Shown: in pieces, positions 15,793 through 23,615 of the stretch
How the letters are laid out: every line of letters begins with the position of its first letter
How positions within the stretch are numbered: position 1 is the first letter of the stretch
DNA from: Moraxella caprae DSM 19149
GTDB lineage: Bacteria > Pseudomonadota > Gammaproteobacteria > Pseudomonadales > Moraxellaceae
DNA length: 35,536 nt
Reading direction: 5' to 3'
Assembly: GCF_000426885.1 (NCBI RefSeq)
Contig: NZ_KE384586.1
Coordinates: 7,186-42,721 of the forward strand
The notes under the pieces: model-generated
Seen by the model: the letters and a program-made list of their open reading frames with translations, nothing else
What the model was told of the DNA's origin: nothing
The model's database searches: none
Program-made: the position numbers and the translations under genes

Positions 15793-15915
15793 AGACTTCC
15801 TGCAAAACCCAAAATAAGGAAAACCGTTCGTGGTGAGCTTGTCGAACCATAACGGTTTTCCGCCACCCCTCAACAAGCTCGGGGCGAACGGAAAGCCTAG
15901 TTTTGCAGGAAGTCT
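15793..15915. repeat. MITE-like element with perfect 16-bp terminal inverted repeats, copy 2
   Basis: A 123-bp element bounded by AGACTTCCTGCAAAAC (15793-15808) and GTTTTGCAGGAAGTCT (15900-15915), exact reverse complements. The ends can also be read as GACTTCC/GGAAGTC flanked by TA on both sides, the target duplication typical of IS630/mariner-type elements. The interior holds the CCGTTCGTGGTGAGCTT and GGGGCGAACGG palindromic core shared with copies at 6628 and 16843. It encodes no protein. The surrounding 15564-16100 spacer is AT-rich with no gene. Confidence 0.9.
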
Positions 15916-16001
15916 AATATGTTAATTTAAAAAATACAAATTTATAGTCAATTAATCCTAATTTGCACCAATGCTAAATTTTAAAAAATTCTTTTATAGT
16001 A

Positions 16002-16070
16002 TGGTAAGGTACGTAACACGCACCTTTTAAATGAAAAATCTTATTGGTGCGTATTACGTATCTTACTGTA
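16002..16070. repeat. Large inverted repeat of the GTAAGGTGCGTAC family
   Basis: A left arm with GGTAAGGTACGTAACACGCACC and a right arm with GGTGCGTATTACGTATCTTAC pair imperfectly over about 20 bp around a central AT-rich loop. This is the fullest copy in the window and looks like a small palindromic mobile repeat. Confidence 0.75.
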
Positions 16071-16100
16071 ATTAAAACACGCTTTAATTTAAAAACAACA

Positions 16101-16991
16101 TCAGCCCCTTTTATCAAACCACCGTCCGCCCAACAAATGCACCCTAAGCCCAAACAATACCGTCAAAATCCCCACATAATGCCACAAAATAAGACGCTCT
16201 TTTAACGCCACATAGCCCACGACCAACGCAATGACAGGCACAAGCATGATAAAGGGCGTAACCTTACTTGCCGAATGCCGAGCCAGCAAATACCCCCAGC
16301 CTGTATAGCCGACAAAGCTCGCCACATACGCCAAAAACATGACACCAAGCACCCCTGACAGGCTAAAATTTGCCAAATGACTCATCACACCGCCCACGCC
16401 ATACGCCAAGAGCGAGCCTAGCGTAAAGGCGATGAGTGCCGAGATATTGCCCCACGCCAATGAGCGTGAGTCCAGCCCCTGCCGTTATCATGCCGACAAG
16501 ATGATTGGGTTTGACGGATTCTTTTAGCAGTATGCACGAAAACAGCATGGTCAAAAAGACTTGTGCTTGTAAAATCAGTGCCGACAGCCCTGTGGGAAAT
16601 TGCCGTGACAATGCCAAAAACATGAGGCTAAATTGCCCAAAGCTAATGGTTAAGCCATATAAAATTAAATAAATCCACGGGGCATTGGGTTTTTTAAAAA
16701 AGAAAACAGCAGGCAATAAAATCAATAAAAAACGCACCATGCCTAATATCAAAGGCGGTACATCATTTAAGCCGATTTTCATTGCCAAAAAATTGACACC
16801 CCAAATCAAAACCACGCTAAATAAGATTAAATAATCGGCTTTGGTTCAAAAAGTATGCTACAAGGAAAATCGTTCGTGGTGAGCTATGCCTGCCCATAAC
16901 GGTTTTCCTACCCGCAGGCAGGCTCAGGGCGAACGGAAAACCTAGTTCAGCATACTTTTTGGACTACTATCAAATAATCTTTGGTGTGCAT
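16101..16991 (-). pseudogene. Broken EamA-family exporter
   Basis: A DMT/EamA-type inner-membrane exporter (amino acid or metabolite efflux) with two lesions. The original ATG (16991) has a good ribosome site (AAGGA) and begins MHTKDYLI, but a 122-bp palindromic element (16843-16964) follows and the frame stops. Beyond it the frame resumes as TKADYLILFSVVLIWGVNF and runs to about 16470, where LTLIGVG switches frame and continues as AWGNISALIAF to the end at 16101. By comparison with the family roughly 45-50 residues are missing at that junction, where TTGGCGTGG could have served as deletion microhomology. An internal GTG (16815) could start a truncated product. Non-function is inferred. Confidence 0.85.
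16843..16964. repeat. REP/MITE-like palindromic element, copy 3, inside the EamA pseudogene
   Basis: About 122 bp with ends GGTTCAAAAAGTATGCT and AGCATACTTTTTGGAC, an imperfect inverted repeat. The core is shared with copies 1 and 2. It is flanked by an imperfect direct repeat, AAATAATC-TTTGGT at 16972-16985 and AAATAATC-GGC-TTTGGT at 16829-16845, indicating duplication of the target codons. Confidence 0.85.
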
Positions 16992-17084
16992 ATTAATTCC
17001 TTTTAAAAATTGGTAATAAATTTTGGGTATTTTTTAATTAAATTTTTAATAAATCTCCTAAAAATTTTTAAAAAATTAAATCCA

Positions 17085-17672
17085 TTATTTTTTGCATAAA
17101 TCATCGACCAGTTGTCTTAATTTTTGCCAATCAAAAAATTCGCCAGGGTCGGTTTTGCGAGCAGGAGCAATATCACTATGCCCCATAAGGTGTCTCTTTG
17201 TGGTAGGATAGGCGGTATAAATGGCGTGGATAATATGAGCAAGGGCGGTATATTGTATCTTAGTAAAGGGCGAGTAATCATCGCCTTCTAATTCTATGCC
17301 AATGGTAAAATCATTGCAATTTGACCGCCCAAGATAAGCGGACTTCCCTGCGTGCCATGCCCTGTCATTAAAATTGACAAATTGACTAACAGATCCGTCT
17401 CGCTCAATAAATAAATGAGCCGACACTTCTAAATCGGCAATGGTTTTAAAATAGTCATGGTCATTGGCATTTAGGTTATTTTGAAAAAAGGCTTTGACAA
17501 AATGCGTGCCAGTAGTATCGGCTTTGCCAAATTCGCTTGGGGGCAGGCTGATATTATGAATGACAATGCCCGTAATGGGGCAGTCGGGACGGGCATTAAA
17601 ATTGGGGGACGGCACAAAGTCCGCTCCGTGTAATATGCCGTCTTTGATAAAAAAAGTGGTGAATTTTGTCAT
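17085..17672 (-). CDS. ampD: 1,6-anhydro-N-acetylmuramyl-L-alanine amidase
   Basis: Cytosolic zinc amidase of peptidoglycan recycling that cleaves the peptide from 1,6-anhydroMurNAc. The 195-residue protein has zinc ligands H39 (IVIHNISLPP), H165 (GHSDIAPARKTDPG) and D175, and the conserved acidic GIELEG near residue 125. Loss of ampD in other bacteria derepresses AmpC beta-lactamase, but no ampE follows here. anmK in the same window acts in the same pathway. A promoter (minus-strand TTGATA and TATAAA, 18-bp spacing) sits so close that the -10 ends about eight bases before the ATG, hinting at a very short leader. Confidence 0.96.
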   Translation of the reverse strand: MTKFTTFFIKDGILHGADFVPSPNFNARPDCPITGIVIHNISLPPSEFGKADTTGTHFVKAFFQNNLNANDHDYFKTIADLEVSAHLFIERDGSVSQFVNFNDRAWHAGKSAYLGRSNCNDFTIGIELEGDDYSPFTKIQYTALAHIIHAIYTAYPTTKRHLMGHSDIAPARKTDPGEFFDWQKLRQLVDDLCKK

Positions 17673-17679
17673 GATGATT

Positions 17680-17709
17680 TATACTTGTCAAAAGTCTATT
17701 CTATCAATT
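17680..17709 (-). promoter_or_regulatory. ampD promoter, unusually close to the start codon
   Basis: Minus-strand TTGATA and TATAAA, spaced 18 bp. The -10 box is only about eight bases upstream of the ATG and no Shine-Dalgarno is evident, so the mRNA may be leaderless or nearly so. Confidence 0.45.
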
Positions 17710-17718
17710 TTTATTTAA

Positions 17719-17742
17719 ATTTAACACTTGATTTAACACTTG
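17719..17742 (+). repeat. 12-bp tandem duplication before the DUF4105 gene
   Basis: ATTTAACACTTG occurs twice in direct succession (17719-17730, 17731-17742), ending two bases before the start codon, in the place where a ribosome site would be expected. Confidence 0.85.
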
Positions 17743-17744
17743 CT

Positions 17745-19568
17745 ATGAAAAATTTTTACCAACCCGTCCCCACACTACTGGCCCTTAGCCTAACCGCCTT
17801 GATGAGCGTGCCAGCGTATGCCGTCTCATCTGGCAATGTCCTAACAGACGGCACCAACGTGGCGTATCGAGACAGTCGTGTGGTTTTTGATGAGATTCAG
17901 CATTCATTTTTAGTGGATAATTCTCAACCGAACACCGCCCCAACCGCCAGCCAACCCCAGTCTTTGGCAGACGTGGCAAGCTCTCCTGCATGGCGAAAAT
18001 TGTTACTGCTTGACAAAAAAGGCAAGCCCACTGCCAAAGACCCTCATTTTTTACTGGCAGGGGGTGACACCAGAGCCGAGCTTGACGCTATCATCAAGGC
18101 AATAGATGAACGTGATGATAAGGTGCTGTGTGCTTTTCCTGCTCGCACGCACTATGTGGCAGAGCAGTTGGGCTTGGTGTTAGATGACAGCGGTTGTGAT
18201 GAATTTCATGCGTGGGCGAAACAGTATGACGCTCGGGCGTTGTCGCTGACCTTTGCCGATGAACACCCCAATTCGCTCGGATCGGCGTTCTCTCATGTGA
18301 TGATAAAGGCGGACACCGAGCAAAGTTTGGCAAGTGGTCGTGATGATGATGCTTTTGCTATTAACTACACCGTTGCCCGAGATAAGGCGGACGGCGAAGC
18401 CGAAGCCAGTACCCGCTCGCTGGTGGGCGGTTATGCAGGGGTCATGGAGTTTTATGATTATGATGAAAAGCGAGATGTGTACTTGCTTGATGATGAGCGA
18501 GACATTTGGGAATATCGCTTAAATCTCACGACTGCCGAAGTCGCCCAAATCATGCGACACGTGTGGGAGACCAAAGACTTAAAACGTCCGTATTTTTTTA
18601 CTCATGACAACTGTGCCAGTGAGATATTACGCCTGATTGATGTCGTGCGTGGCAGTGAGTTGCGTGAAGCGGTTGGCAAAGTCGTTGTTCCTAACGAAGT
18701 GGCACGCGTGCTGACCGATAAGGGACTGGTGCGTGATACCAAATACCTGCCGTCAAAGAGCAGTACCGCCCAAGCGGTGCAAAACGGCACACAGGGTGTG
18801 GTTACAAGCCCTAGCAACCCCGCCCATGCCAGTCCCACGCACCGCATTGGCTTATCGGTCGGCTATGATGACAGTTATCATGGCACACGTACGGGTGATA
18901 ATGATGGCACAACTTTTGGACTGTCGTTACGCTCGGCATATCATGATGTGCTAGATAGACCTGTGGGGGTACGCCAGTATCTTGATGTCGAAATGCTCTC
19001 GCTCGATGTGCGATATGATGATAGGCTAAAAGTGGATAAGGCAACGGTGTTTAGCACACGCAGTTATAACCCAACCAACACCGCCAAAGCCCATAACGGC
19101 ATGGCATGGGGTCAGCACGCACGGCTCATGCAGGTCATGGATGGCTCAGATGGGGATAATGATGACCATATGGTCTTTGATGTTCGCCTAGAAAAGGGCA
19201 AATCATGGACACTCGGGCAGGGCGAGCTAGGTACGGGCAGGCTTGCCGATACGCTCTGCTATGTGTTTGGCGGTTATGGCGGACAAGTGGGGCATATCAA
19301 TAAGGGCTATCGTGTGGGGGCAGGCGTGAATGTCGGCTGTATTCATCATGCCAGTGATAAGGTGCGTGTCATGGGCGAGCTTGCTCTGCCAGTGTGGTAT
19401 CATCACAATCAAGGCGAGACCCGCTCGACATACGTTCAGCCTGCTCTTAATGTCGGCGTGCAGTACGACATCAGCCCCACATACGCCCTACGCTTGACAG
19501 GTAAGGCGGAGCGTGGGCGTGATGACACGCACGAGCAAGTGGCGTTGGCGGTATTGCGGTATTTTTAG
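17745..19568 (+). CDS. DUF4105 (Lnb N-terminal periplasmic-like) protein with probable outer-membrane barrel
   Basis: A 607-residue exported protein. A signal peptide ends near residue 26 (LMSVPAYA). Residues about 110-320 hold the DUF4105/Lnb periplasmic domain: ASTRSLVGGYAGVMEFYDY, a region rich in aspartates, and RPYFFTHDNCASEILRLIDV with the conserved Asn-Cys pair of this papain-like family. The last 220 residues look like amphipathic beta strands and end in LRYF, a terminal aromatic as in outer-membrane barrels. The role is unknown. The ATG at 17745 is chosen because it begins the signal peptide; the frame opens at a TTG 60 bases upstream. No Shine-Dalgarno is seen. It is divergent from ampD. 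Confidence 0.85.
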   Translation: MKNFYQPVPTLLALSLTALMSVPAYAVSSGNVLTDGTNVAYRDSRVVFDEIQHSFLVDNSQPNTAPTASQPQSLADVASSPAWRKLLLLDKKGKPTAKDPHFLLAGGDTRAELDAIIKAIDERDDKVLCAFPARTHYVAEQLGLVLDDSGCDEFHAWAKQYDARALSLTFADEHPNSLGSAFSHVMIKADTEQSLASGRDDDAFAINYTVARDKADGEAEASTRSLVGGYAGVMEFYDYDEKRDVYLLDDERDIWEYRLNLTTAEVAQIMRHVWETKDLKRPYFFTHDNCASEILRLIDVVRGSELREAVGKVVVPNEVARVLTDKGLVRDTKYLPSKSSTAQAVQNGTQGVVTSPSNPAHASPTHRIGLSVGYDDSYHGTRTGDNDGTTFGLSLRSAYHDVLDRPVGVRQYLDVEMLSLDVRYDDRLKVDKATVFSTRSYNPTNTAKAHNGMAWGQHARLMQVMDGSDGDNDDHMVFDVRLEKGKSWTLGQGELGTGRLADTLCYVFGGYGGQVGHINKGYRVGAGVNVGCIHHASDKVRVMGELALPVWYHHNQGETRSTYVQPALNVGVQYDISPTYALRLTGKAERGRDDTHEQVALAVLRYF

Positions 19569-19583
19569 ACTTCAAGTTTGTGC

Positions 19584-20372
19584 CTAGCGAATGCTGTGGG
19601 TGTTTTTAAACCTTCTCTGCCTTAAAATCTCATACAAACACACGCTCCCCGCCACACCGACATTTAGGCTTTCTTGTCCGTATTGGGGTAGGGTTAGGGG
19701 CGTACATTCTTTTAATAAAATCTTATCCACGCCTTGCCCTTCGTGTCCCATAATCAGGGCAAGCGGTTTGGTCAAATCCTTATGATAAATCAAGCCATCA
19801 GCGTGTGAAGTTGTGGCAAACATTGGCACTTTAACGAAGTCAAAAATCTCATCAATCCCCACATTTTCATAAATATGTAAACTAAAATTTGCCCCCATGC
19901 CAGCACGCATTGTTTTGGGATTATAGGCGTGAGCCGTGCCTGTGGTGCAAATCACCGTTTCAAACCCTGTGGCACTGGCGGTGCGAAGTAGCGTTCCCAA
20001 ATTGCCCGTATCTTGAATGCCATTGATAATCAAGCAGTCGTTTTCAATGGCTTGATTTAAAATTAAACTTGGCATTTCAATGATTGCCATTATGGGCAAA
20101 CTTTCGCCCAATGTACGGATATTTTTATATAAAGTATCACTGATGATAATGGGGTTTTTATTTAACTTGGCAAGTAAACTTTGAATTTCAGCATTTGTCA
20201 TTCCACTTTCGCTGACAATGGTTGTGATTGGCATTTTACCTGCTTTTAAATAAGCGTCCAATAAATGCGTGCCTTCAATGACCGTTTGCGAAAGTTTCTT
20301 TCGCTTTTTGGGGTCGGTTAATAAGGCGTGGGCGGTTTTAATTAGGGGATTGTCTTTGGAGGTGATAATCAT
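19584..20372 (-). CDS. SpoU/TrmH-family RNA 2'-O-methyltransferase
   Basis: A 262-residue SPOUT methyltransferase that would use S-adenosylmethionine to methylate a ribose in rRNA or tRNA. It has the N-terminal substrate-binding domain with SKDNPLIKTAHALL and VIEGTHLLDAYL, then the knotted catalytic domain with IQDTGNLGTLLRTA, MRAGMGANFSL, ALIMGHEGQGVD and the C-terminal PQYGQESLNVGVAGSVCLYEILRQR. The exact target cannot be read from the sequence. The ATG at 20372 is chosen because it opens the family N-terminus and overlaps the stop of the preceding gene by 4 bp (ATGA), so it is coupled as the last gene of fbp-fic-unknown-methyltransferase. It converges on the DUF4105 gene 15 bp away. Confidence 0.93.
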   Translation of the reverse strand: MIITSKDNPLIKTAHALLTDPKKRKKLSQTVIEGTHLLDAYLKAGKMPITTIVSESGMTNAEIQSLLAKLNKNPIIISDTLYKNIRTLGESLPIMAIIEMPSLILNQAIENDCLIINGIQDTGNLGTLLRTASATGFETVICTTGTAHAYNPKTMRAGMGANFSLHIYENVGIDEIFDFVKVPMFATTSHADGLIYHKDLTKPLALIMGHEGQGVDKILLKECTPLTLPQYGQESLNVGVAGSVCLYEILRQRRFKNTHSIR

Positions 20373-20947
20373 TTTATTAAACTTGCTCTTTGAATGATTG
20401 TGGTAATAGTGTTTTGATTGCTGTTTAGCCAATGTTCGCATTCATCTAAAAACTCTAAAATTGGCTTGTGAATGTCTATTTTAAGGGCAATATTTTCTTC
20501 AAAAATATAAGCATAATTAACAAAATTATCAATGTTATCAATCGCATTGTAATTGTAGTGATAATTTTGCGAAAGCATTGAGCATAAGTCCAAAATTTTA
20601 TTTTCACTATTTTTATCAGAAAAATAATGGTAGGCGTAGAATGATGGTTTAAAGGGTCTAATTATGAAAGGACAAATTAAAGAAAATGTATAAAAATATT
20701 TGGCTTGTTCTTTGTTAAGGGTTATTAAATTAAGATTTTCTAGGGTTTTTGACAATAATTCTGATAATTCATCAATTGTTAAATAATTACAATCATCAAG
20801 AATCTCAAGCATTAAATCATCATAATAGCCATTATTCATTAAATAATGGGTAAACTCAATAATCTTATCTCTTTCCAATAAATTTAACGCCAAACGACTG
20901 GCGGTTAGGGTTATTTGGTATTGAAAATTGGATAAAAAAATATGCAT
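20369..20947 (-). CDS. Hypothetical protein encoded between fic and an RNA methyltransferase
   Basis: A 192-residue protein I do not recognise. It is probably mostly helical and soluble, acidic, and rich in Asn, Ile, Leu and Tyr, with a middle hydrophobic patch (LICPFIIRPFKPSFYAYHYF). The DNA is clearly more AT-rich than fbp or the methyltransferase, suggesting a different origin. It starts 4 bp after the fic stop and overlaps the methyltransferase by 4 bp, so all are coupled. It could be a partner of the Fic protein or an unrelated passenger. Confidence 0.75.
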   Translation of the reverse strand: MHIFLSNFQYQITLTASRLALNLLERDKIIEFTHYLMNNGYYDDLMLEILDDCNYLTIDELSELLSKTLENLNLITLNKEQAKYFYTFSLICPFIIRPFKPSFYAYHYFSDKNSENKILDLCSMLSQNYHYNYNAIDNIDNFVNYAYIFEENIALKIDIHKPILEFLDECEHWLNSNQNTITTIIQRASLIK

Positions 20948-20951
20948 TTTA

Positions 20952-21707
20952 TTATTCTTGAATATATTCTTTTAAAGTTTTTTGAATAATATCCAGCATA
21001 AATTCAATAAACACCGTAGAATTGTTGGCTTTATCAGCTTGTCTTAAAGTTTGATAATAGGCGTTTTGGTGGGCATAGACCATTGTTTCCACAGGTAACC
21101 ACGCAAAAATCGGTTGCCATTGGCTTAATATCACCGTTTGCCAAAGCCGTCCCATTCGCCCATTGCCGTCTTCAAAGGGATGAATGACTTCAATTTCATA
21201 ATGAACGACCGCACTTTTAATAATGGCAGGTGTATCATCGGCATTTGCCCAAGTAAATAAATCTGTTATTAGTTTTTCAATAAATGGCGGTCTTGCTCCC
21301 ATATGAATTAAATTGCCACCATTATCAAAAATACCCACATTGCTTTGACGAAATTGCCCTGATTGATTCACCAAACCATAAGTTAAAACTTGGTGAGCTT
21401 TTAAAAAATCGTCAATAGAAAAGGGGTTGAACTTTTCAATCAATTCGTAAGCATCATAAGCATTTTTGACTTCTTGAATTTCTTTGGGGCTACCCAAAAT
21501 GCGTTTGCCATTGATAATATCGGTTACTTGTTCTAGGCTTAATGAATTATTTTCAATGGCAAGCGATGACTGAATAGAACGCAAGCGATTATTTTTCCTT
21601 AAATGCAAATTGCGTTCGTATTCGTGTTGTAATTGCCCAATCAAATGACTAATATCAACCATTTGATTGAGCATTGTATTGGTAATATCAAAGGGTGGTT
21701 TGGTCAT
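20952..21707 (-). CDS. Fic family protein (class II AMPylase-like), second copy
   Basis: A 251-residue Fic-domain protein. The catalytic loop HPFEDGNGRMGR is intact (H176, D180, N182, R184, R187). An N-terminal inhibitory motif SLAIEN (S48, E52, N53) matches the self-inhibition signature of class II. A winged-helix tail, common in longer relatives, is not present. The sequence is clearly different from the Fic at 8514-9242, so this is not a recent duplication. The ATG follows the fbp stop with no intervening base (TAA then ATG), so it is translated with fbp. The target is unknown. Confidence 0.95.
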   Translation of the reverse strand: MTKPPFDITNTMLNQMVDISHLIGQLQHEYERNLHLRKNNRLRSIQSSLAIENNSLSLEQVTDIINGKRILGSPKEIQEVKNAYDAYELIEKFNPFSIDDFLKAHQVLTYGLVNQSGQFRQSNVGIFDNGGNLIHMGARPPFIEKLITDLFTWANADDTPAIIKSAVVHYEIEVIHPFEDGNGRMGRLWQTVILSQWQPIFAWLPVETMVYAHQNAYYQTLRQADKANNSTVFIEFMLDIIQKTLKEYIQE

Positions 21708-22715
21708 TTAAACCCTATCCCCATTCGCTAAAATCCCTGCCGTCTCGTGCAACGCCTTGACATAGTCCACTTCTTCTTTTGCTCCCAGTACCACAGGGAT
21801 TCGTTGATGAATGGCGGTCGGAGCGATGTCCATAATACGCTCCACGCCGTCCGTACTTGCTCCGCCCGCTTGCTCAATGACAAAGCTCATCGGATTGGCT
21901 TCGTACATTAGGCGAAGTTTGCCCGCCTTACCTGCGATTTTGGTGTCATACGGATACATAAACACCCCGCCACGAATCAAAATACGATGCACATCGGCAA
22001 TCATCGCTGCCACCCAGCGTGTGTTGTAGTCTTTTTGGCGTATGCCTGTGTCGCCTTGCACCAACTCTTCAATGTACTGCTGGATTGGTGGTAGCCAATA
22101 ACGGCGGTTGGAGGCATTAATCGCATACTCGGCAGTCTGCTCGCTGATACGCACATTGTCGTTAATCAAAATATAAGTTTGGGTCATCGGGTCAAAGCTA
22201 AACATGGCCACGCCTGCCCCAAAAGTTACCGCCAGCATGGTGGACGTGCCATAGATAAAATAACCTGCCCCAAGCTGATTTTCGCCTTTTTGCAAAAAGT
22301 CGCTCTCACACGCCTTTTGTCCTTGATTGTGATAAGGCAAAATAGAAAAAATCGTCCCCACCGTCATATTAATGTCAATGTTGGACGAGCCGTCAAGCGG
22401 GTCAAAGGTAACGAGCAGGGTGCCGTCATCGTTGGCAGGGCTAATCTCATCAAGTTCTTCCGATGCCACCCCTGCACAGTTGGGGTTGTGGATTAGGGCG
22501 TTTAGTAGCAGGTCGTTGGAAATCACGTCCAGCTTTTTTTGGGCTTCGCCTTGCACATTTTGTCCGCCTGCTTCGCCGTGAATGCCTGCCAATGCCCCTT
22601 TGTCCAGTAAATGACTAATAGCAACGCTCGCTGTGGCAAGCGTGGTCATGATGCTGGCAAGCTCTGGCGTGGCGTGGGATTCTAGGTATTGGGCGAGCGT
22701 GGTTTGTGCGGTCAT
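21708..22715 (-). CDS. fbp: Fructose-1,6-bisphosphatase class 1
   Basis: Hydrolyses fructose-1,6-bisphosphate to fructose-6-phosphate, the key step of gluconeogenesis; important for a strictly aerobic bacterium growing on organic acids, as expected of Moraxella. The 335-residue protein has VASEELDE, the metal-binding signature [39 protein letters not shown] and [21 protein letters not shown] ribosome site (AAGGA) precedes the ATG and a promoter lies at 22745-22773. It leads an operon with fic, an unknown gene and an RNA methyltransferase. Confidence 0.97.
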   Translation of the reverse strand: MTAQTTLAQYLESHATPELASIMTTLATASVAISHLLDKGALAGIHGEAGGQNVQGEAQKKLDVISNDLLLNALIHNPNCAGVASEELDEISPANDDGTLLVTFDPLDGSSNIDINMTVGTIFSILPYHNQGQKACESDFLQKGENQLGAGYFIYGTSTMLAVTFGAGVAMFSFDPMTQTYILINDNVRISEQTAEYAINASNRRYWLPPIQQYIEELVQGDTGIRQKDYNTRWVAAMIADVHRILIRGGVFMYPYDTKIAGKAGKLRLMYEANPMSFVIEQAGGASTDGVERIMDIAPTAIHQRIPVVLGAKEEVDYVKALHETAGILANGDRV

Positions 22716-22744
22716 GGCAAATCCTTAAAGTCATAAATGCCCCT

Positions 22745-22773
22745 ATTTTATCATGAAATGGGTAAGATGTCAG
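22745..22773 (-). promoter_or_regulatory. fbp promoter
   Basis: Minus-strand CTGACA (22768-22773) and TAAAAT (22745-22750) spaced 17 bp, 30 bases before the fbp start. Confidence 0.6.
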
Positions 22774-22883
22774 AGATATTTTATTTTTTGATGATGGGAT
22801 AAACTCATAAAATACTGAGAGTAAAAAATGAATGATGAGTAAATATTCATCCGTAAAACCATTTTTTATAGGCATGCTATAAC

Positions 22884-22901
22884 GGGCTGTTTTGTCAGCC
22901 C
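22884..22901 (+). other. Hairpin just before a small ORF
   Basis: GGGCTG TTTTGT CAGCCC, a perfect 6-bp stem ending one base before an ATG at 22902. No T tract follows, so its role is unclear. Confidence 0.4.
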
Positions 22902-22913
22902 ATGGGGATTTTG

Positions 22914-23027
22914 ATGGAATTAACCAAATTTATTGATGAATTACTTAACGTCAATCAGATAAAAAAGAAAATATCATTAAAATTTTTCATGTATTTTTTA
23001 TCATCTCTTTTATTTTATGTTCTTTAA
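22914..23027 (+). pseudogene. Small ORF, possible 5' remnant of a membrane-protein gene
   Basis: Encodes 37 residues starting MELTKFIDELL with a hydrophobic end (FFMYFLSSLLFYVL); GGGG lies about ten bases upstream and an in-frame ATG at 22902 would add four residues. A one-base shift at the stop would extend the hydrophobic segment (TAYILVLLLR), so this may be the start of a frameshifted small membrane protein. No homologue recognised. Confidence 0.35.
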
Positions 23028-23089
23028 CCGCTTATATTTTGGTGTTGTTGTTGAGATAGTTTTATTTGTTTTATTTTTCTAATGGAATA

Positions 23090-23263
23090 CTTGTTTATAT
23101 AAATTAGAATAAAAAATGCAAAAGAAAACAAAGAAGTAATTATAGAAGACTTAAAATTATATTTATTATCTCTCTCACATCAATCATTGTACTGATAGCA
23201 ATTTTTAATTTTTTGCAATTTCCTTATTATATGACAGATTTTAATAAGGATAAAAAGAATTAA
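23090..23263 (+). pseudogene. Start-less ORF fragment with one membrane segment
   Basis: An open stretch ending at a TAA (23261-23263) reads as a basic segment, then IIFISLTSIIVLIAIFNF-like hydrophobic residues and a short charged tail. It has no start codon in frame. It lies downstream of the 37-residue ORF and may be the other half of one decayed gene. Start coordinate is approximate. Confidence 0.3.
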
Positions 23264-23404
23264 ATACCATAACTGGGGTGGTTTCTTCGTCACTTATGGA
23301 TGGTAACCATAAAAAACTGAAAAATATTTTGTTGTAAATAATCATAAATCAAAAAACTAACTAATGACCAAGCCTCTCAATTAAATTATCCATATCATAA
23401 ATTT

Positions 23405-23500
23405 ATGAATAAAAAGATAGAGCTACCAATGGGTGAAAGTATTGAAGTTGTTTATCACACTTATAACAGCCTATTTGATGGTGGGCTGACAACGTTTTAA
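23405..23500 (+). pseudogene. Short ORF fragment
   Basis: Thirty-one residues, MNKKIELPMGESIEVVYHTY and a short tail, with the frame open further upstream to about 23366 but without a ribosome site. Similar short open pieces in other frames lie just before it. Together they suggest degraded coding DNA rather than a working gene. The rest of the 22716-23615 spacer shows nothing supportable. Confidence 0.3.
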
Positions 23501-23530
23501 AAACGTGTGATTTTCCTATTTTTGAAAACA

Positions 23531-23573
23531 CAAAAGGGGCAGACTTGATGGATAAAGTCATCACGCCTGCCCA
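23531..23573 (-). terminator. prs terminator
   Basis: On the minus strand GGGCAG pairs with CTGCCC, with a second inner TGATG/CATCA pairing, followed by CTTTTGTGTTTT. It lies about 45 bases after the prs stop. Confidence 0.65.
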
Positions 23574-23615
23574 CGTCAGTTAAAGTAACGATAAGTGATT
23601 GCTTTTTGATGTCAA

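Noticed and set aside
17785-19044. Several antisense ORFs of 60-80 residues opposite the DUF4105 gene
   Set aside because: They are shadows of a long, well-supported gene, rich in His and Cys in the way complementary frames usually are here.
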